Assembly: GCF_007655135.1 (NCBI RefSeq)
Contig: NW_022204168.1
Span: 1 to 64,000, forward strand
Origin: Punica granatum
Lineage: Eukaryota > Streptophyta > Magnoliopsida > Myrtales > Lythraceae
Length of the DNA: 64,000 bases
Reading direction: 5' to 3'
The notes under the pieces were generated by a model. The model did no database searches. It saw only the letters and a list, made by a program, of their open reading frames with translations, and was not told the origin of the DNA. Positions 1-15,000 of this stretch are shown here, piece after piece (within the stretch, counting starts at the first letter, position 1; every line of letters starts with the position of its first letter). Position numbers and translations under genes: made by a program.

Positions 1-3000
1 AAAGCGATAAAGTCACTAGGCCGAAGCCCGAGGAAAGCAGTAAAATGGACGCGAAGTCCGGAAAGCAGATAAAGTCACTAGGCCGAAGCCGAGAAAAGCA
101 GTAAAATGGACGCGAAGTCCGGAAAGCGATAAAGTCACTAGGCCGAAGCCCGAGGGAAGCAGTAAAATGGACGCGAAGTCCGTGGACGCGAACCCGGAAA
201 GCGATAAACTCACTAGGCCGAAGACCGAGGAAAGCAGTAAAATGGACGCGAAGTCCGTGGACGCGAAGTCTGGAAAGCAGTAAAGTCACTAGGCCGAAGC
301 CCCGAGGAAAGCAGTAAAATGGACGCGAAGTCCGGAAAGCAGTAAAGTCACTAGGAAAGCCCGTGGAAAGCAGTAAAATGGACGCGAAGTCCGTGGACGC
401 GAAGTCCGGAAAGCAGTAAAGTCACTAGGGCCGAACCCGAGGAAAGCAGTAAAATGGACGCGAAGTCCGGAAAGCAGATAAAGTCACTAGGCCGAATCCC
501 GATGAAAGCCGTAAAATGACGCGAAGTCCGTGGACGCGATGTCCGGAAAGCGATAAAGTCACTAGGCCGAAGCCCGAGGAAGCAGTAAAATGGACGCGAA
601 GTCCGGAAAGCAGATAAAGTCACTAGGCCGAAGCCCGAGGAAGCAGTAAAATGAAATGGACGCGAAGTCCGTGGACGCGAAGTCCGGAAAGCGATAAAGT
701 CACTAGGCCGAAGCATGAGGGAAGCAGTAAAATGGACGCGAAGTCCGTGGACGCGAAGTCCGAAAGCGATAAAGTCACTAGGCCGAGCCCGAGGAAGCGG
801 TAAAATGGACGCGAAGTCCGTGGACGCAAAGTCCGGAAAGCAGATAAAGTCACTAGGCCGAAGCCCGAGGAAAGCAGTAAAATGGACGCGAAGTCCGTGG
901 ACGCGAAGTATGGAAAGCGATAAAGTCACTAGGCCGAAGCCCGAGGAAAGCAGTAATATACGCGAAGTCCGTGGACGCAAAGTCCGGAAACAGACAGAGT
1001 CACTAGGCCGAAGCCCGAGGAAAGCAGTAAAATGGACGCGAAGTCCGTGGACGCGAAGTCTAGACAGCGATAAAGTCACTAGGCCGAAGCCCGAAAAGAT
1101 GTAAAATGGACGCGAAGTCCGTGGACGCGAATCTGAAAGCGATAAGTCACTAGGCCGAAGCCGAGGAAAGCGGTAAAATGGACGCGAAGTCCGTGGACGC
1201 AAAGTCCGAAAGCAGATAAGTCACTAGGCGAAGCCCGAGGAAAGCAGTAAAATGGACGCGAAGTCCGTGGACGCGAAGTCTGGAAAGCGATAAAGTCACT
1301 AGGCCGAAGCCCGAGGAAAGAAGTAAAATGGACGCGAAGTCTGGAAAGCGATAAAGTCACTAGGCCGAAGCCCGAGGAAAGCGTAAATGGAAGCGAAGTC
1401 CGTGGACGCAAAGTCCGGAAAACAGATAAAGTCACTAGGCCGAAGCCCGAGGAAAGCAGTAAAATGGACGCGAAGTCCGTGGACGCGAAGTATGGAAAGC
1501 GATAAAGTCACTAGGCCGAAGCCCGAGAAAAGCAGAAAATGGACGCGAAGTCCGTGGACGCAAAGTCCGGAAAGCATAAAGTCACTAGGCCGAAGCCCGA
1601 GGAAAGCAGTAAAATGGACGCGAAGTCCGTGGACGCGAAGTCCGGAAGCAGTAAAGTCACTAGGCCGAAGCCCGAGGAAAGGTGTAAAATGGACGCGATG
1701 TCCGGAAAGCGATAAAGTCACTAGGCCGAAGCCCGAGGAAAGCAGTAAAATGGACGCGAAGTCCGGAAAGCAGATAAAGTCACTAGGCCGAAGCCCGAGA
1801 AAAGCAGTAAAATGGACGCGAAGTCCGGAAAGCGATAAAGTCACTAGGCCGAAGCCCGAGGAAGCAGTAAATGGACGCGAAGTCCGTGGACGCGAAGCCC
1901 GGAAAGCGATAAACTCACTAGGCCGAAGCCCGAGGAAAGCAGTAAAATGGACGCGAAGTCCGTGGCGCGAAGTCCGGAAAGCAGATAAAGTCATTAGGCC
2001 GAAGCTCGAGGAAAGCAGTAAAATGGACACGAAGTCCGTGGACGCGAAGTCCGGAAAGCAGTAAAGTCACTAGACCGAAGCCCGAGGAAAGCAGTAAAAT
2101 GGACGCGAAGTCCGTGGACGCGAAGTCCGGAAAGCAGTAAAGTCACTAGGCCGAAGCCCGTGGAAAGCAGTAAAATGGACGCGAAGTCCGTGGACGCGAA
2201 GTCCGGAAAGCAGTAAAGTCACTAGGCCGAAGCCCGAGGAAAGCAGTAAAATGGACGCGAAGTCCGGAAAGCAGATAAAGTCACTAGGCCGAATCCCGAT
2301 GAAAGCCGTAAAATGGACGCGAAGTCCGTGGACGCGATGTCCGGAAAGCGATAAAGTCACTAGGCCGAAGCCCGAGGAAAGCAGTAAAATGGACGCGAAG
2401 TCCGGAAAGCAGATAAAGTCACTAGGCCGAACCCCGAGAAAAGCAGTAAAATGGACGCGAAGTCCGAAAGCGATAAGCGATAAAGTCACTAGCCGAAGCC
2501 CGAGGGAAGCAGTAAAATGGACGCGAAGTCCGTGGACGCGAAGCCCGGAAAGCGATAAACTCACTAGGCCGAAGACCGAGCAAAGCAGTAAAATGGACGC
2601 GAAGTCCGTGGACGCGAAGTCTGGAAAGCAGTAAAGTCACTAGGCCGAAGCCCGAGGAAAGCGGTAAAATGGACGCGAAGTCCGGAAAGCGATAAAGTCA
2701 CTAGGCCGAAGCCCGAGGAAAGCAGTAAAATGGACGCGAAGTCCGTGGACGCGAAGTCCGGAAAGCAGTAAAGTCACTAGGTCGAAGCCCTAGGAAAGCA
2801 GTAAAATGGATGCGAAGTCCGTGGACGCGAAGTCTGGAAAGCAGTAAAGTCACTAGGCCGAAGCCCGAGAAAAGCAGTAAAATGGACGCGAAGTCCGGAA
2901 AGCGATAAAGTCACTAGGCCGAAACCCGAGAAAAGCGGTAAAATGGACGCGAAGTCCGGAAAGCGATAAAGTCACTAGGCCGAAACCCGAGAAAAGCGGT

Positions 3001-6000
3001 AAAATGGACGCGAAGTCCGGAAAGCGATAAAGTCACTAGGCCGAAACCCGAGGAAAGCAGTAAAATAGACGCGAAGTCCGTGGACGCGATGTCCCGGAAA
3101 GCAGATAAAGTCACTAGGGCCGAAGCCCGAGGAAAGCAGTAAAATGGACGCGAAGTCCGTGGACGCGAAGTCCGGAAAGCAGTGAAGTCACTAGGCCGAA
3201 GCCCGAGGAAAGCAGTAAAATGGACGCGAAGTCCGTGGACGCGAAGTCCGGAAAGCAGTAAAGTCACTAGGCCGAAGCCCGCGGAAAGCAGTAAAATGGA
3301 CGCGAAGTCCGTGGACGCGAAGTCCGGAAAGCAGTAAAGTCACTAGGCCGAAGCCCGCGGAAAGCAGTAAAATGGACGCGAAGTCCGTGGACGCGAAGTC
3401 CGGAAAGCAGTAAAGTCACTAGGCCGAAGCCCGAGGAAAGGTGTAAAATGGACGCGATGTCCGGAAAGCGATAAAGTCACTAGGCCGAAGCCCGAGGAAA
3501 GCAGTAAAATGGACGCGAAGTCCGGAAAGCAGATAAAGTCACTAGGCCGAAGCCCGAGAAAAGCAGTAAAATGGACGCGAAGTCCGTGGACGCGAAGTCT
3601 GGAAAGCGATAAAGTCACTAGGCCGAAGCCCGAGGAAAGAAGTAAAATGGACGCGAAGTCCGTGGACGCGAAGTCTGGAAAGCGATAAAGTCACTAGGCC
3701 GAAGCCCGAGGAAAGCGGTAAATGGAAGCGAAGTCCGTGGACGCAAAGTCCGGAAAGCAGATAAAGTCACTAGGCCGAAGCCCGAGGAAAGCAGTAAAAT
3801 GGACGCGAAGTCCGTGGACGCGAAGTATGGAAAGCGATAAAGTCACTAGGCCGAAGCCCGAGAAAGCAGTAAAATGGACGCGAAGTCCGTGGACGCAAAG
3901 TCCGAAAGCAGATAAAGTCACTAGGCCGAAGCCCGAGGAAAGCAGTACAATGGACGCGAAGTCCGTGGACGCGAAGTCCGGAAAGCAGTAAAGTCACTAG
4001 GCCGAAGCCCGAGGAAAGGTGTAAAATGGACGCGATGTCCGGAAAGCGATAAAGCCACTAGGCCGAAGCCCGAGGAAAGCAGTAAAATGGACGCGAAGTC
4101 CGGAAAGCAGATAAAGTCACTAGGCCGAAGCCCGAGAAAAGCAGTAAATCGGACGCGAAGTCCGGAAAGCGATAAAGTCACTAGGCCGAAGCCCGAGGGC
4201 AGTAAAATGGACGCGAAGTCCGTGGACGCGAAGCCCGGAAAGCGATAAACTCACTAGGCCGAAGCCCGAGGAAAGCAGTAAAATGGACGCGAAGTCCGTG
4301 GACGCGAAGTCCGGAAAGCAGATAAAGTCATTAGGCCGAAGCTCGAGGAAAGCAGTAAAATGGACACGAAGTCCGTGGACGCGAAGTCCGGAAAGCAGTA
4401 AAGTCACTAGGCCGAAGCCCGAGGAAAGCAGTAAAATGGACGCGAAGTCCGGAAAGCAGTAAAGTCACTAGGCCGAAGCCCGTGGAAAGCAGTAAAATGG
4501 ACGCGAAGTCCGTGGACGTGAAGTCCGGAAAGCAGTAAAGTCACTAGGCCGAAGCCCGAGGAAAGCAGTAAAATGGACGCGAAGTCCGAAAAGCAGATAA
4601 AGTCACTAGGCCGAAGCCCGAGGAAAGCCGTAAAATGGACGCGAAGTCCGTGGACGCGATGTCCGGAAAGCGATAAAGTCACTAGGCCGAAGCCCGAGGA
4701 AAGCAGTAAAATGGACGCGAAGTCCGGAAAGCAGATAAAGTCACTAGGCCGAAGCCCGAGAAAAGCAGTAAAATGGACGCGAAGTCCGGAAAGCGATAAA
4801 GTCACTAGGCCGAAGCCCGAGGGAAGCAGTAAAATGGACGCGAAGTCCGTGGACGCGAAGCCCGGAAAGCGATAAACTCACTAGGCCGAAGACCGAGGAA
4901 AGCAGTAAAATGGACGCGAAGTCCGTGGACGCGAAGTCTGGAAAGCAGTAAAGTCACTAGGCCGAAGCCCGAGGAAAGCAGTAAAATGGACGCGAAGTCC
5001 GGAAAGCAGTAAAGTCACTAGGCCGAAGCCCGTGGAAAGCAGTAAAATGGACGCGAAGTCCGTGGACGCGAAGTCCGGAAAGCAGTAAAGTCACTAGGCC
5101 GAAGCCCGAGGAAAGCAGTAAAATGGACGCGAAGTCCGGAAAGCAGATAAAGTCACTAGGCCGAATCCCGATGAAAGCCGTAAAATGGACGCGAAGTCCG
5201 TGGACGCGATGTCCGGAAAGCGATAAAGTCACTAGGCCGAAGCCCGAGGAAAGCAGTAAAATGGACGCGAAGTCCGGAAAGCAGATAAAGTCACTAGGCC
5301 GAAGCCCGAGGAAAGCAGTAAAATGGACGCGAAGTCCGTGGACGCGAAGTCCGGAAAGCGATAAAGTCACTAGGCCGAAGCATGAGGGAAGCAGTAAAAT
5401 GGACGCGAAGTCCGTGGACGCGAAGTCGGGAAAGCGATAAAGTCACTAGGCCGAAGCCCGAGGAAAGCGGTAAAATGGACGCGAAGTCCGTGGACGCAAA
5501 GTCCGGAAAGCAGATAAAGTCACTAGGCCGAAGCCCGAGGAAAGCAGTAAAATGGACGCGAAGTCCGTGGACGCGAAGTATGGAAAGCGATAAAGTCACT
5601 AGGCCGAAGACCGAGGAAAGCAGTAAAATAGACGCGAAGTCCGTGGACGCAAAGTCCGGAAAACAGACAGAGTCACTAGGCCGAAGCCCGAGGAAAGCAG
5701 TAAAATGGACGCGAAGTCCGTGGACGCGAAGTCTAGAAAGCGATAAAGTCACTAGGCCGAAGCCCGAGGAAAGAAGTAAAATGGACGCGAAGTCCGTGGA
5801 CGCGAAGTCTGGAAAGCGATAAAGTCACTAGGCCGAAGCCCGAGGAAAGCGGTAAAATGGACGCGAAGTCCGTGGACGCAAAGTCCGGAAAGCAGATAAA
5901 GTCACTAGGCCGAAGCCCGAGGAAAGCAGTAAAATGGACGCGAAGTCCGTGGACGCGAAGTCTGGAAAGCGATAAAGTCACTAGGCCGAAGCCCGAGGAA

Positions 6001-9000
6001 AGAAGTAAAATGGACGCGAAGTCCGTGGACGCGAAGTCTGGAAAGCGATAAAGTCACTAGGCCGAAGCCCGAGGAAAGCGGTAAAATGGAAGCGAAGTCC
6101 GTGGACGCAAAGTCCGGAAAACAGATAAAGTCACTAGGCCGAAGCCCGAGGAAAGCAGTAAAATGGACGCGAAGTCCGTGGACGCGAAGTATGGAAAGCG
6201 ATAAAGTCACTAGGCCGAAGCCCGAGAAAAGCAGAAAAATGGACGCGAAGTCCGTGGACGCAAAGTCCGGAAAGCAGATAAAGTCACTAGGCCGAAGCCC
6301 GAGGAAAGCAGTAAAATGGACGCGAAGTCCGTGGACGCGAAGTCCGGAAGCAGTAAAGTCACTAGGCCGAAGCCCGAGGAAAGGTGTAAAATGGACGCGA
6401 TGTCCGGAAAGCGATAAAGTCACTAGGCCGAAGCCCGAGGAAAGCAGTAAAATGGACGCGAAGTCCGGAAAGCAGATAAAGTCACTAGGCCGAAGCCCGA
6501 GAAAAGCAGTAAAATGGACGCGAAGTCCGGAAAGCGATAAAGTCACTAGGCCGAAGCCCGAGGGAAGCAGTAAAATGGACGCGAAGTCCGTGGACGCGAA
6601 GCCCGGAAAGCGATAAACTCACTAGGCCGAAGCCCGAGGAAAGCAGTAAAATGGACGCGAAGTCCGTGGACGCGAAGTCCGGAAAGCAGATAAAGTCATT
6701 AGGCCGAAGCTCGAGGAAAGCAGTAAAATGGACACGAAGTCCGTGGACGCGAAGTCCGGAAAGCAGTAAAGTCACTAGACCGAAGCCCGAGGAAAGCAGT
6801 AAAATGGACGCGAAGTCCGTGGACGCGAAGTCCGGAAAGCAGTAAAGTCACTAGGCCGAAGCCCGTGGAAAGCAGTAAAATGGACGCGAAGTCCGTGGAC
6901 GCGAAGTCCGGAAAGCAGTAAAGTCACTAGGCCGAAGCCCGAGGAAAGCAGTAAAATGGACGCGAAGTCCGGAAAGCAGATAAAGTCACTAGGCCGAATC
7001 CCGATGAAAGCCGTAAAATGGACGCGAAGTCCGTGGACGCGATGTCCGGAAAGCGATAAAGTCACTAGGCCGAAGCCCGAGGAAAGCAGTAAAATGGACG
7101 CGAAGTCCGGAAAGCAGATAAAGTCACTAGGCCGAACCCCGAGAAAAGCAGTAAAATGGACGCGAAGTCCGGAAAGCGATAAAGTCACTAGGCCGAAGCC
7201 CGAGGGAAGCAGTAAAATGGACGCGAAGTCCGTGGACGCGAAGCCCGGAAAGCGATAAACTCACTAGGCCGAAGACCGAGCAAAGCAGTAAAATGGACGC
7301 GAAGTCCGTGGACGCGAAGTCTGGAAAGCAGTAAAGTCACTAGGCCGAAGCCCGAGGAAAGCAGTAAAATGGACGCGAAGTCCGGAAAGCAGTAAAGTCA
7401 CTAGGCCGAAGCCCGTGGAAAGCAGTAAAATGGACGCGAAGTCCGTGGACGCGAAGTCCGGAAAGCAGTAAAGTCACTAGGCCGAAGCCCGAGGAAAGCA
7501 GTAAAATGGACGCGAAGTCCGTGGACGCGAAGTCCGGAAAGCAGTAAAGTCACTAGGCCGAAGCCCGAGGAAAGCAGTAAAATGGACGCGAAGTCCGGAA
7601 AGCAGATAAAGTCACTAGGCCGAATCCCGATGAAAGCCGTAAAATGGACGCGAAGTCCGTGGACGCGATGTCCGGAAAGCGATAAAGTCACTAGGCCGAA
7701 GCCCGAGGAAAGCAGTAAAATGGACGCGAAGTCCGGAAAGCAGATAAAGTCACTAGGCCCGAACCCCGAGAAAAGCAGTAAAATGGACGCGAAGTCCGGA
7801 AAGCGATAAAGTCACTAGGCCGAAGCCCGAGGGAAGCAGTAAAATGGACGCGAAGTCCGGAAAGCGATAAACTCACTAGGCCGAAGCCCGAGGAAAGCAG
7901 TAAAATGGACGCGAAGTCCGTGGACGCGATGTCCGGAAAGCAGATAAAGTCACTAGGCCGAAGCCCGAGGAAAGCAGTAAAATGGACGCGAAGTCCGGAA
8001 AGCAGTGAAGTCACTAGGCCGAAGCCCGAGGAAAGCAGTAAATGGACGCGAAGTCCGTGGACGCGAAGTCCGGAAAGCATAAAGTCACTAGGCCGAAGCC
8101 CGCGGAAAGCAGTAAAATGGACGCGAAGTCCGTGGACGCGAAGTCCGGAAAGCAGTAAAGTCACTAGGCCGAAGCCCGAGGAAAGGTGTAAAATGGACGC
8201 GATGTCCGGAAAGCGATAAAGTCACTAGGCCGAAGCCCGAGGAAAGCAGTAAAATGGACGCGAAGTCCGGAAAGCAGATAAAGTCACTAGGCCGAAGCCC
8301 GAGAAAAGCAGTAAAATGGACGCGAAGTCCGTGGACGCGAAGTCTGGAAAGCGATAAAGTCACTAGGCCGAAGCCCGAGGAAAGAAGTAAAATGGACGCG
8401 AAGTCCGTGGACGCGAAGTCTGGAAAGCGATAAGTCACTAGGCCGAAGCCCGAGGAAAGCGGTAAAATGGAAGCGAAGTCCGTGGACGCAAAGTCCGGAA
8501 AGCAGATAAAGTCACTAGGCCGAAGCCGAGGAAAGCAGTAAAATGGACGCGAAGTCCGTGGACGCGAAGTATGGAAAGCGATAAAGTCACTAGGCCGAAG
8601 CCCGAGAAAAGCAGTAAAATGGACGCGAAGTCCGTGGACGCAAAGTCCGGAAAGCAGATAAAGTCACTAGGCCGAAGCCCGAGGAAAGCAGTACAATGGA
8701 CGCGAAGTCCGTGGACGCGAAGTCCGGAAAGCAGTAAAGTCACTAGGCCGAAGCCCGAGGAAAGGTGTAAAATGGACGCGATGTCCGGAAAGCGATAAAG
8801 CCACTAGGCCGAAGCCCGAGGAAAGCAGTAAAATGGACGCGAAGTCCGGAAAGCAGATAAAGTCACTAGGCCGAAGCCCGAGAAAAGCAGTAAATCGGAC
8901 GCGAAGTCCGGAAAGCGATAAAGTCACTAGGCCGAAGCCCGAGGGAAGCAGTAAAATGGACGCGAAGTCCGTGGACGCGAAGCCCGGAAAGCGATAAACT

Positions 9001-12000
9001 CACTAGGCCGAAGCCCGAGGAAAGCAGTAAAATGGACGCGAAGTCCGTGGACGCGAAGTCCGGAAAGCAGATAAAGTCACTAGGCCGAAGCCCGTGGAAA
9101 GCAGTAAAATGGACGCGAAGTCCGTGGACGCGAAGTCCGGAAAGCAGTAAAGTCACTAGGCCGAAGCCCGAGGAAAGCAGTAAAATGGACGCGAAGTCCG
9201 GAAAGCAGATAAAGTCACTAGGCCGAATCCCGATGAAAGCCGTAAAATGGACGCGAAGTCCGTGGACGCGATTTCCGGAAAGCGATAAAGTCACTAGGCC
9301 GAAGCCCGAGGAAAGCAGTAAAATGGACGCGAAGTCCGGAAAGCAGATAAAGTCACTAGGCCGAACCCCGAGAAAAGCAGTAAAATGGACGCGAAGTCCG
9401 GAAAGCGATAAAGTCACTAGGCCGAAGCCCGAGGGAAGCAGTAAAATGGACGCGAAGTCCGTGGACGCGAAGCCCGGAAAGCGATAAACTCACTAGGCCG
9501 AAGACCGAGCAAAGCAGTAAAATGGACGCGAAGTCCGTGGACGCGAAGTCTGGAAAGCAGTAAAGTCACTAGGCCGAAGCCCGAGGAAAGCAGTAAAATG
9601 GACGCGAAGTCCGGAAAGCAGTAAAGTCACTAGGCCGAAGCCCGTGGAAAGCAGTAAAATGGACGCGAAGTCCGTGGACGCGAAGTCCGGAAAGCAGTAA
9701 AGTCACTAGGCCGAAGCCCGAGGAAAGCAGTAAAATGGACGCGAAGTCCGTGGACGCGAAGTCCGGAAAGCAGTAAAGTCACTAGGCCGAAGCCCGAGGA
9801 AAGCAGTAAAATGGACGCGAAGTCCGGAAAGCAGATAAAGTCACTAGGCCGAATCCCGATGAAAGCCGTAAAATGGACGCGAAGTCCGTGGACGCGATGT
9901 CCGGAAAGCGATAAAGTCACTAGGCCGAAGCCCGAGGAAAGCAGTAAAATGGACGCGAAGTCCGGAAAGCAGATAAAGTCACTAGGCCGAACCCCGAGAA
10001 AAGCAGTAAAATGGACGCGAAGTCCGGAAAGCGATAAAGTCACTAGGCCGAAGCCCGAGGGAAGCAGTAAAATGGACGCGAAGTCCGGAAAGCGATAAAC
10101 TCACTAGGCCGAAGCCCGAGGAAAGCAGTAAAATGGACGCGAAGTCCGTGGACGCGATGTCCGGAAAGCAGATAAAGTCACTAGGCCGAAGCCCGAGGAA
10201 AGCAGTAAAATGGACGCGAAGTCCGTGGACGCGAAGTCCGGAAAGCAGTGAAGTCACTAGGCCGAAGCCCGAGGAAAGCAGTAAAATGGACGCGAAGTCC
10301 GTGGACGCGAAGTCCGGAAAGCAGTAAAGTCACTAGGCCGAAGCCCGCGGAAAGCAGTAAAATGGACGCGAAGTCCGTGGACGCGAAGTCCGGAAAGCAG
10401 TAAAGTCACTAGGCCGAAGCCCGAGGAAAGGTGTAAAATGGACGCGATGTCCGGAAAGCGATAAAGTCACTAGGCCGAAGCCCGAGGAAAGCAGTAAAAT
10501 GGACGCGAAGTCCGGAAAGCAGATAAAGTCACTAGGCCGAAGCCCGAGAAAAGCAGTAAAATGGACGCGAAGTCCGTGGACGCGAAGTCTGGAAAGCGAT
10601 AAAGTCACTAGGCCGAAGCCCGAGGAAAGAAGTAAAATGGACGCGAAGTCCGTGGACGCGAAGTCTGGAAAGCGATAAAGTCACTAGGCCGAAGCCCGAG
10701 GAAAGCGGTAAAATGGAAGCGAAGTCCGTGGACGCAAAGTCCGGAAAGCAGATAAAGTCACTAGGCCGAAGCCCGAGGAAAGCAGTAAAATGGACGCGAA
10801 GTCCGTGGACGCGAAGTATGGAAAGCGATAAAGTCACTAGGCCGAAGCCCGAGAAAAGCAGTAAAATGGACGCGAAGTCCGTGGACGCAAAGTCCGGAAA
10901 GCAGATAAAGTCACTAGGCCGAAGCCCGAGGAAAGCAGTACAATGGACGCGAAGTCCGTGGACGCGAAGTCCGGAAAGCAGTAAAGTCACTAGGCCGAAG
11001 CCCGAGGAAAGGTGTAAAATGGACGCGATGTCCGGAAAGCGATAAAGCCACTAGGCCGAAGCCCGAGGAAAGCAGTAAAATGGACGCGAAGTCCGGAAAG
11101 CAGATAAAGTCACTAGGCCGAAGCCCGAGAAAAGCAGTAAATCGGACGCGAAGTCCGGAAAGCGATAAAGTCACTAGGCCGAAGCCCGAGGGAAGCAGTA
11201 AAATGGACGCGAAGTCCGTGGACGCGAAGCCCGGAAAGCGATAAACTCACTAGGCCGAAGCCCGAGGAAAGCAGTAAAATGGACGCGAAGTCCGTGGACG
11301 CGAAGTCCGGAAAGCAGATAAAGTCATTAGGCCGAAGCTCGAGGAAAGCAGTAAAATGGACACGAAGTCCGTGGACGCGAAGTCCGGAAAGCAGTAAAGT
11401 CACTAGGCCGAAGCCCGAGGAAAGCAGTAAAATGGACGCGAAGTCCGTGGACGCGAAGTCCGGAAAGCAGTAAAGTCACTAGGCCGAAGCCCGTGGAAAG
11501 CAGTAAAATGGACGCGAAATCCGTGGACGTGAAGTCCGGAAAGCAGTAAAGTCACTAGGCCGAAGCCCGAGGAAAGCAGTAAAATGGACGCGAAGTCCGA
11601 AAAGCAGATAAAGTCACTAGGCCGAAGCCCGAGGAAAGCCGTAAAATGGACGCGAAGTCCGTGGACACGATGTCCGGAAAGCGATAAAGTCACTAGGCCG
11701 AAGCCCGAGGAAAGCAGTAAAATGGACGCGAAGTCCGGAAAGCAGATAAAGTCACTAGGCCGAAGCCCGAGAAAAGCAGTAAAATGGACGCGAAGTCCGG
11801 AAAGCGATAAAGTCACTAGGCCGAAGCCCGAGGGAAGCAGTAAAATGGACGCGAAGTCCGTGGACGCGAAGCCCGGAAAGCGATAAACTCACTAGGCCGA
11901 AGACCGAGGAAAGCAGTAAAATGGACGCGAAATCCGTGGACGCGAAGTCTGGAAAGCAGTAAAGTCACTAGGCCGAAGCCCGAGGAAAGCAGTAAAATGG

Positions 12001-15000
12001 ACGCGAAGTCCGGAAAGCAGTAAAGTCACTAGGCCGAAGCCCGTGGAAAGCAGTAAAATGGACGCGAAGTCCGGAAAGCAGTAAAGTCACTAGGCCGAAG
12101 CCCGAGGAAAGCAGTAAAATGGACGCGAAGTCCGGAAAGCAGATATAGTCACTAGGCCGAATGCCGATGAAAGCCGTAAAATGGACGCGAAGTCCGTGGA
12201 CGCGATGTCCGGAAAGCGATAAAGTCACTAGGCCGAAGCCCGAGGAAAGCAGTAAAATGGACGCGAAGTCCGGAAAGCAGATAAAGTCACTAGGCCGAAG
12301 CCCGAGGAAAGCAGTAAAATGGACGCGAAGTCCGTGGACGCGAAGTCCGGAAAGCGATAAAGTCACTAGGCCGAAGCATGAGGGAAGCAGTAAAATGGAC
12401 GCGAAGTCCGTGGACGCGAAGTCGGGAAAGCGATAAAGTCACTAGGCCGAAGCCCGAGGAAAGCGGTAAAATGGAAGCGAAGTCCGTGGACGCAAAGTCC
12501 GGAAAACAGATAAAGTCACTAGGCCGAAGCCCGAGGAAAGCAGTAAAATGGACGCGAAGTCCGTGGACGCAAAGTCCGGAAAACAGACAGAGTCACTAGG
12601 CCGAAGCCCGAGGAAAGCAGTAAAATGGACGCGAAGTCCGTGGACGCGAAGTCTAGAAAGCGATAAAGTCACTAGGCCGAAGCCCGAGGAAAGAAGTAAA
12701 ATGGACGCGAAGTCCGTGGACGCGAAGTCTGGAAAGCGATAAAGTCACTAGGCCGAAGCCCGAGGAAAGCGGTAAAATGGACGCGAAGTCCGTGGACGCA
12801 AAGTCCGGAAAGCAGATAAAGTCACTAGGCCGAAGCCCGAGGAAAGCAGTAAAATGGACGCGAAGTCCGTGGACGCGAAGTCTGGAAAGCGATAAAGTCA
12901 CTAGGCCGAAGCCCGAGGAAAGAAGTAAAATGGACGCGAAGTCCGTGGACGCGAAGTCTGGAAAGCGATAAAGTCACTAGGCCGAAGCCCGAGGAAAGCG
13001 GTAAAATGGAAGCGAAGTCCGTGGACGTAAAGTCCGGAAAACAGATAAAGTCACTAGGCCGAAGCCCGAGGAAAGCAGTAAAATGGACGCGAAGTCCGTG
13101 GACGCGAAGTATGGAAAGCGATAAAGTCACTAGGCCGAAGCCCGAGAAAAGCAGTAAAATGGACGCGAAGTCCGTGGACGCAAAGTCCGGAAAGCAGATA
13201 AAGTCACTAGGCCGAAGCCCGAGGAAAGCAGTAAAATGGACGCGAAGTCCGTGGACGCGAAGTCCGGAAAGCAGTAAAGTCACTAGGCCGAAGCCCGAGG
13301 AAAGGTGTAAAATGGACGCGATGTCCGGAAAGCGATAAAGTCACTAGGCCGAAGCCCGAGGAAAGCAGTAAAATGGACGCGAAGTCCGGAAAGCAGATAA
13401 AGTCACTAGGCCGAAGCCCGAGAAAAGCAGTAAAATGGACGCGAAGTCCGGAAAGCGATAAAGTCACTAGGCCGAAGCCCGAGGGAAGCAGTAAAATGGA
13501 CGCGAAGTCCGTGGACGCGAAGCCCGGAAAGCGATAAACTCACTAGGCCGAAGCCCGAGGAAAGCAGTAAAATGGACGCGAAGTCCGTGGACGCGAAGTC
13601 CGGAAAGCAGATAAAGTCATTAGGCCGAAGCTCGAGGAAAGCAGTAAAATGGACACGAAGTCCGTGGACGCGAAGTCCGGAAAGCAGTAAAGTCACTAGA
13701 CCGAAGCCCGAGGAAAGCAGTAAAATGGTCGCGAAGTCCGTGGACGCGAAGTCCGGAAAGCAGAAAAGTCACTAGGCCGAAGCCCGTGGAAAGCAGTAAA
13801 ATGGACGCGAAGTCCGTGGACGCGAAGTCCGGAAAGCAGTAAAGTCACTAGGCCGAAGCCCGAGGAAAGCAGTAAAATGGACGCGAAGTCCGGAAAGCAG
13901 ATAAAGTCACTAGGCCGAATCCCGATGAAAGCCGTAAAATGGACGCGAAGTCCGTGGACGCGATGTCCGGAAAGCGATAAAGTCACTAGGCCGAAGCCCG
14001 AGGAAAGCAGTAAAATGGACGCGAAGTCCGGAAAGCAGATAAAGTCACTATGCCGAACCCCGAGAAAAGCAGTAAAATGGACGCGAAGTCCGGAAAGCGA
14101 TAAAGTCACTAGGCCGAAGCCCGAGGGAAGCAGTAAAATGGACGCGAAGTCCGTGGACGCGAAGCCCGGAAAGCGATAAACTCACTAGGCCGAAGACCGA
14201 GCAAAGCAGTAAAATGGACGCGAAGTCCGTGGACGCGAAGTCTGGAAAGCAGTAAAGTCACTAGGCCGAAGCCCGAGGAAAGCAGTAAAATGGACGCGAA
14301 GTCCGGAAAGCAGTAAAGTCACTAGGCCGAAGCCCGTGGAAAGCAGTAAAATGGACGCGAAGTCCGTGGACGCGAAGTCCGGAAAGCAGTAAAGTCACTA
14401 GGCCGAAGCCCGAGGAAAGCAGTAAAATGGACGCGAAGTCCGTGGACGCGAAGTCCGGAAAGCAGTAAAGTCACTAGGCCGAAGCCCGAGGAAAGCAGTA
14501 AAATGGACGCGAAGTCCGGAAAGCAGATAAAGTCACTAGGCCGAATCCCGATGAAAGCCGTAAAATGGACGCGAAGTCCGTGGACGCGATGTCCGGAAAG
14601 CGATAAAGTCACTAGGCCGAAGCCCGAGGAAAGCAGTAAAATGGACGCGAAGTCCGGAAAGCAGATAAAGTCACTAGGCCGAACCCCGAGAAAAGCAGTA
14701 AAATGGACGCGAAGTCCGGAAAGCGATAAAGTCACTAGGCCGAAGCCCGAGGGAAGCAGTAAAATGGACGCGAAGTCCGGAAAGCGATAAACTTACTAGG
14801 CCGAAGCCCGAGGAAAGCAGTAAAATGGACGCGAAGTCCGTGGACGCGATGTCCGGAAAGCAGATAAAGTCACTAGGCCGAAGCCCGAGGAAAGCAGTAA
14901 AATGGACGCGAAGTCCGGAAAGCAGTGAAGTCACTAGGCCGAAGCCCGAGGAAAGCAGTAAAATGGACGCGAAGTCCGTGGACGCGAAGTCCGGAAAGCA

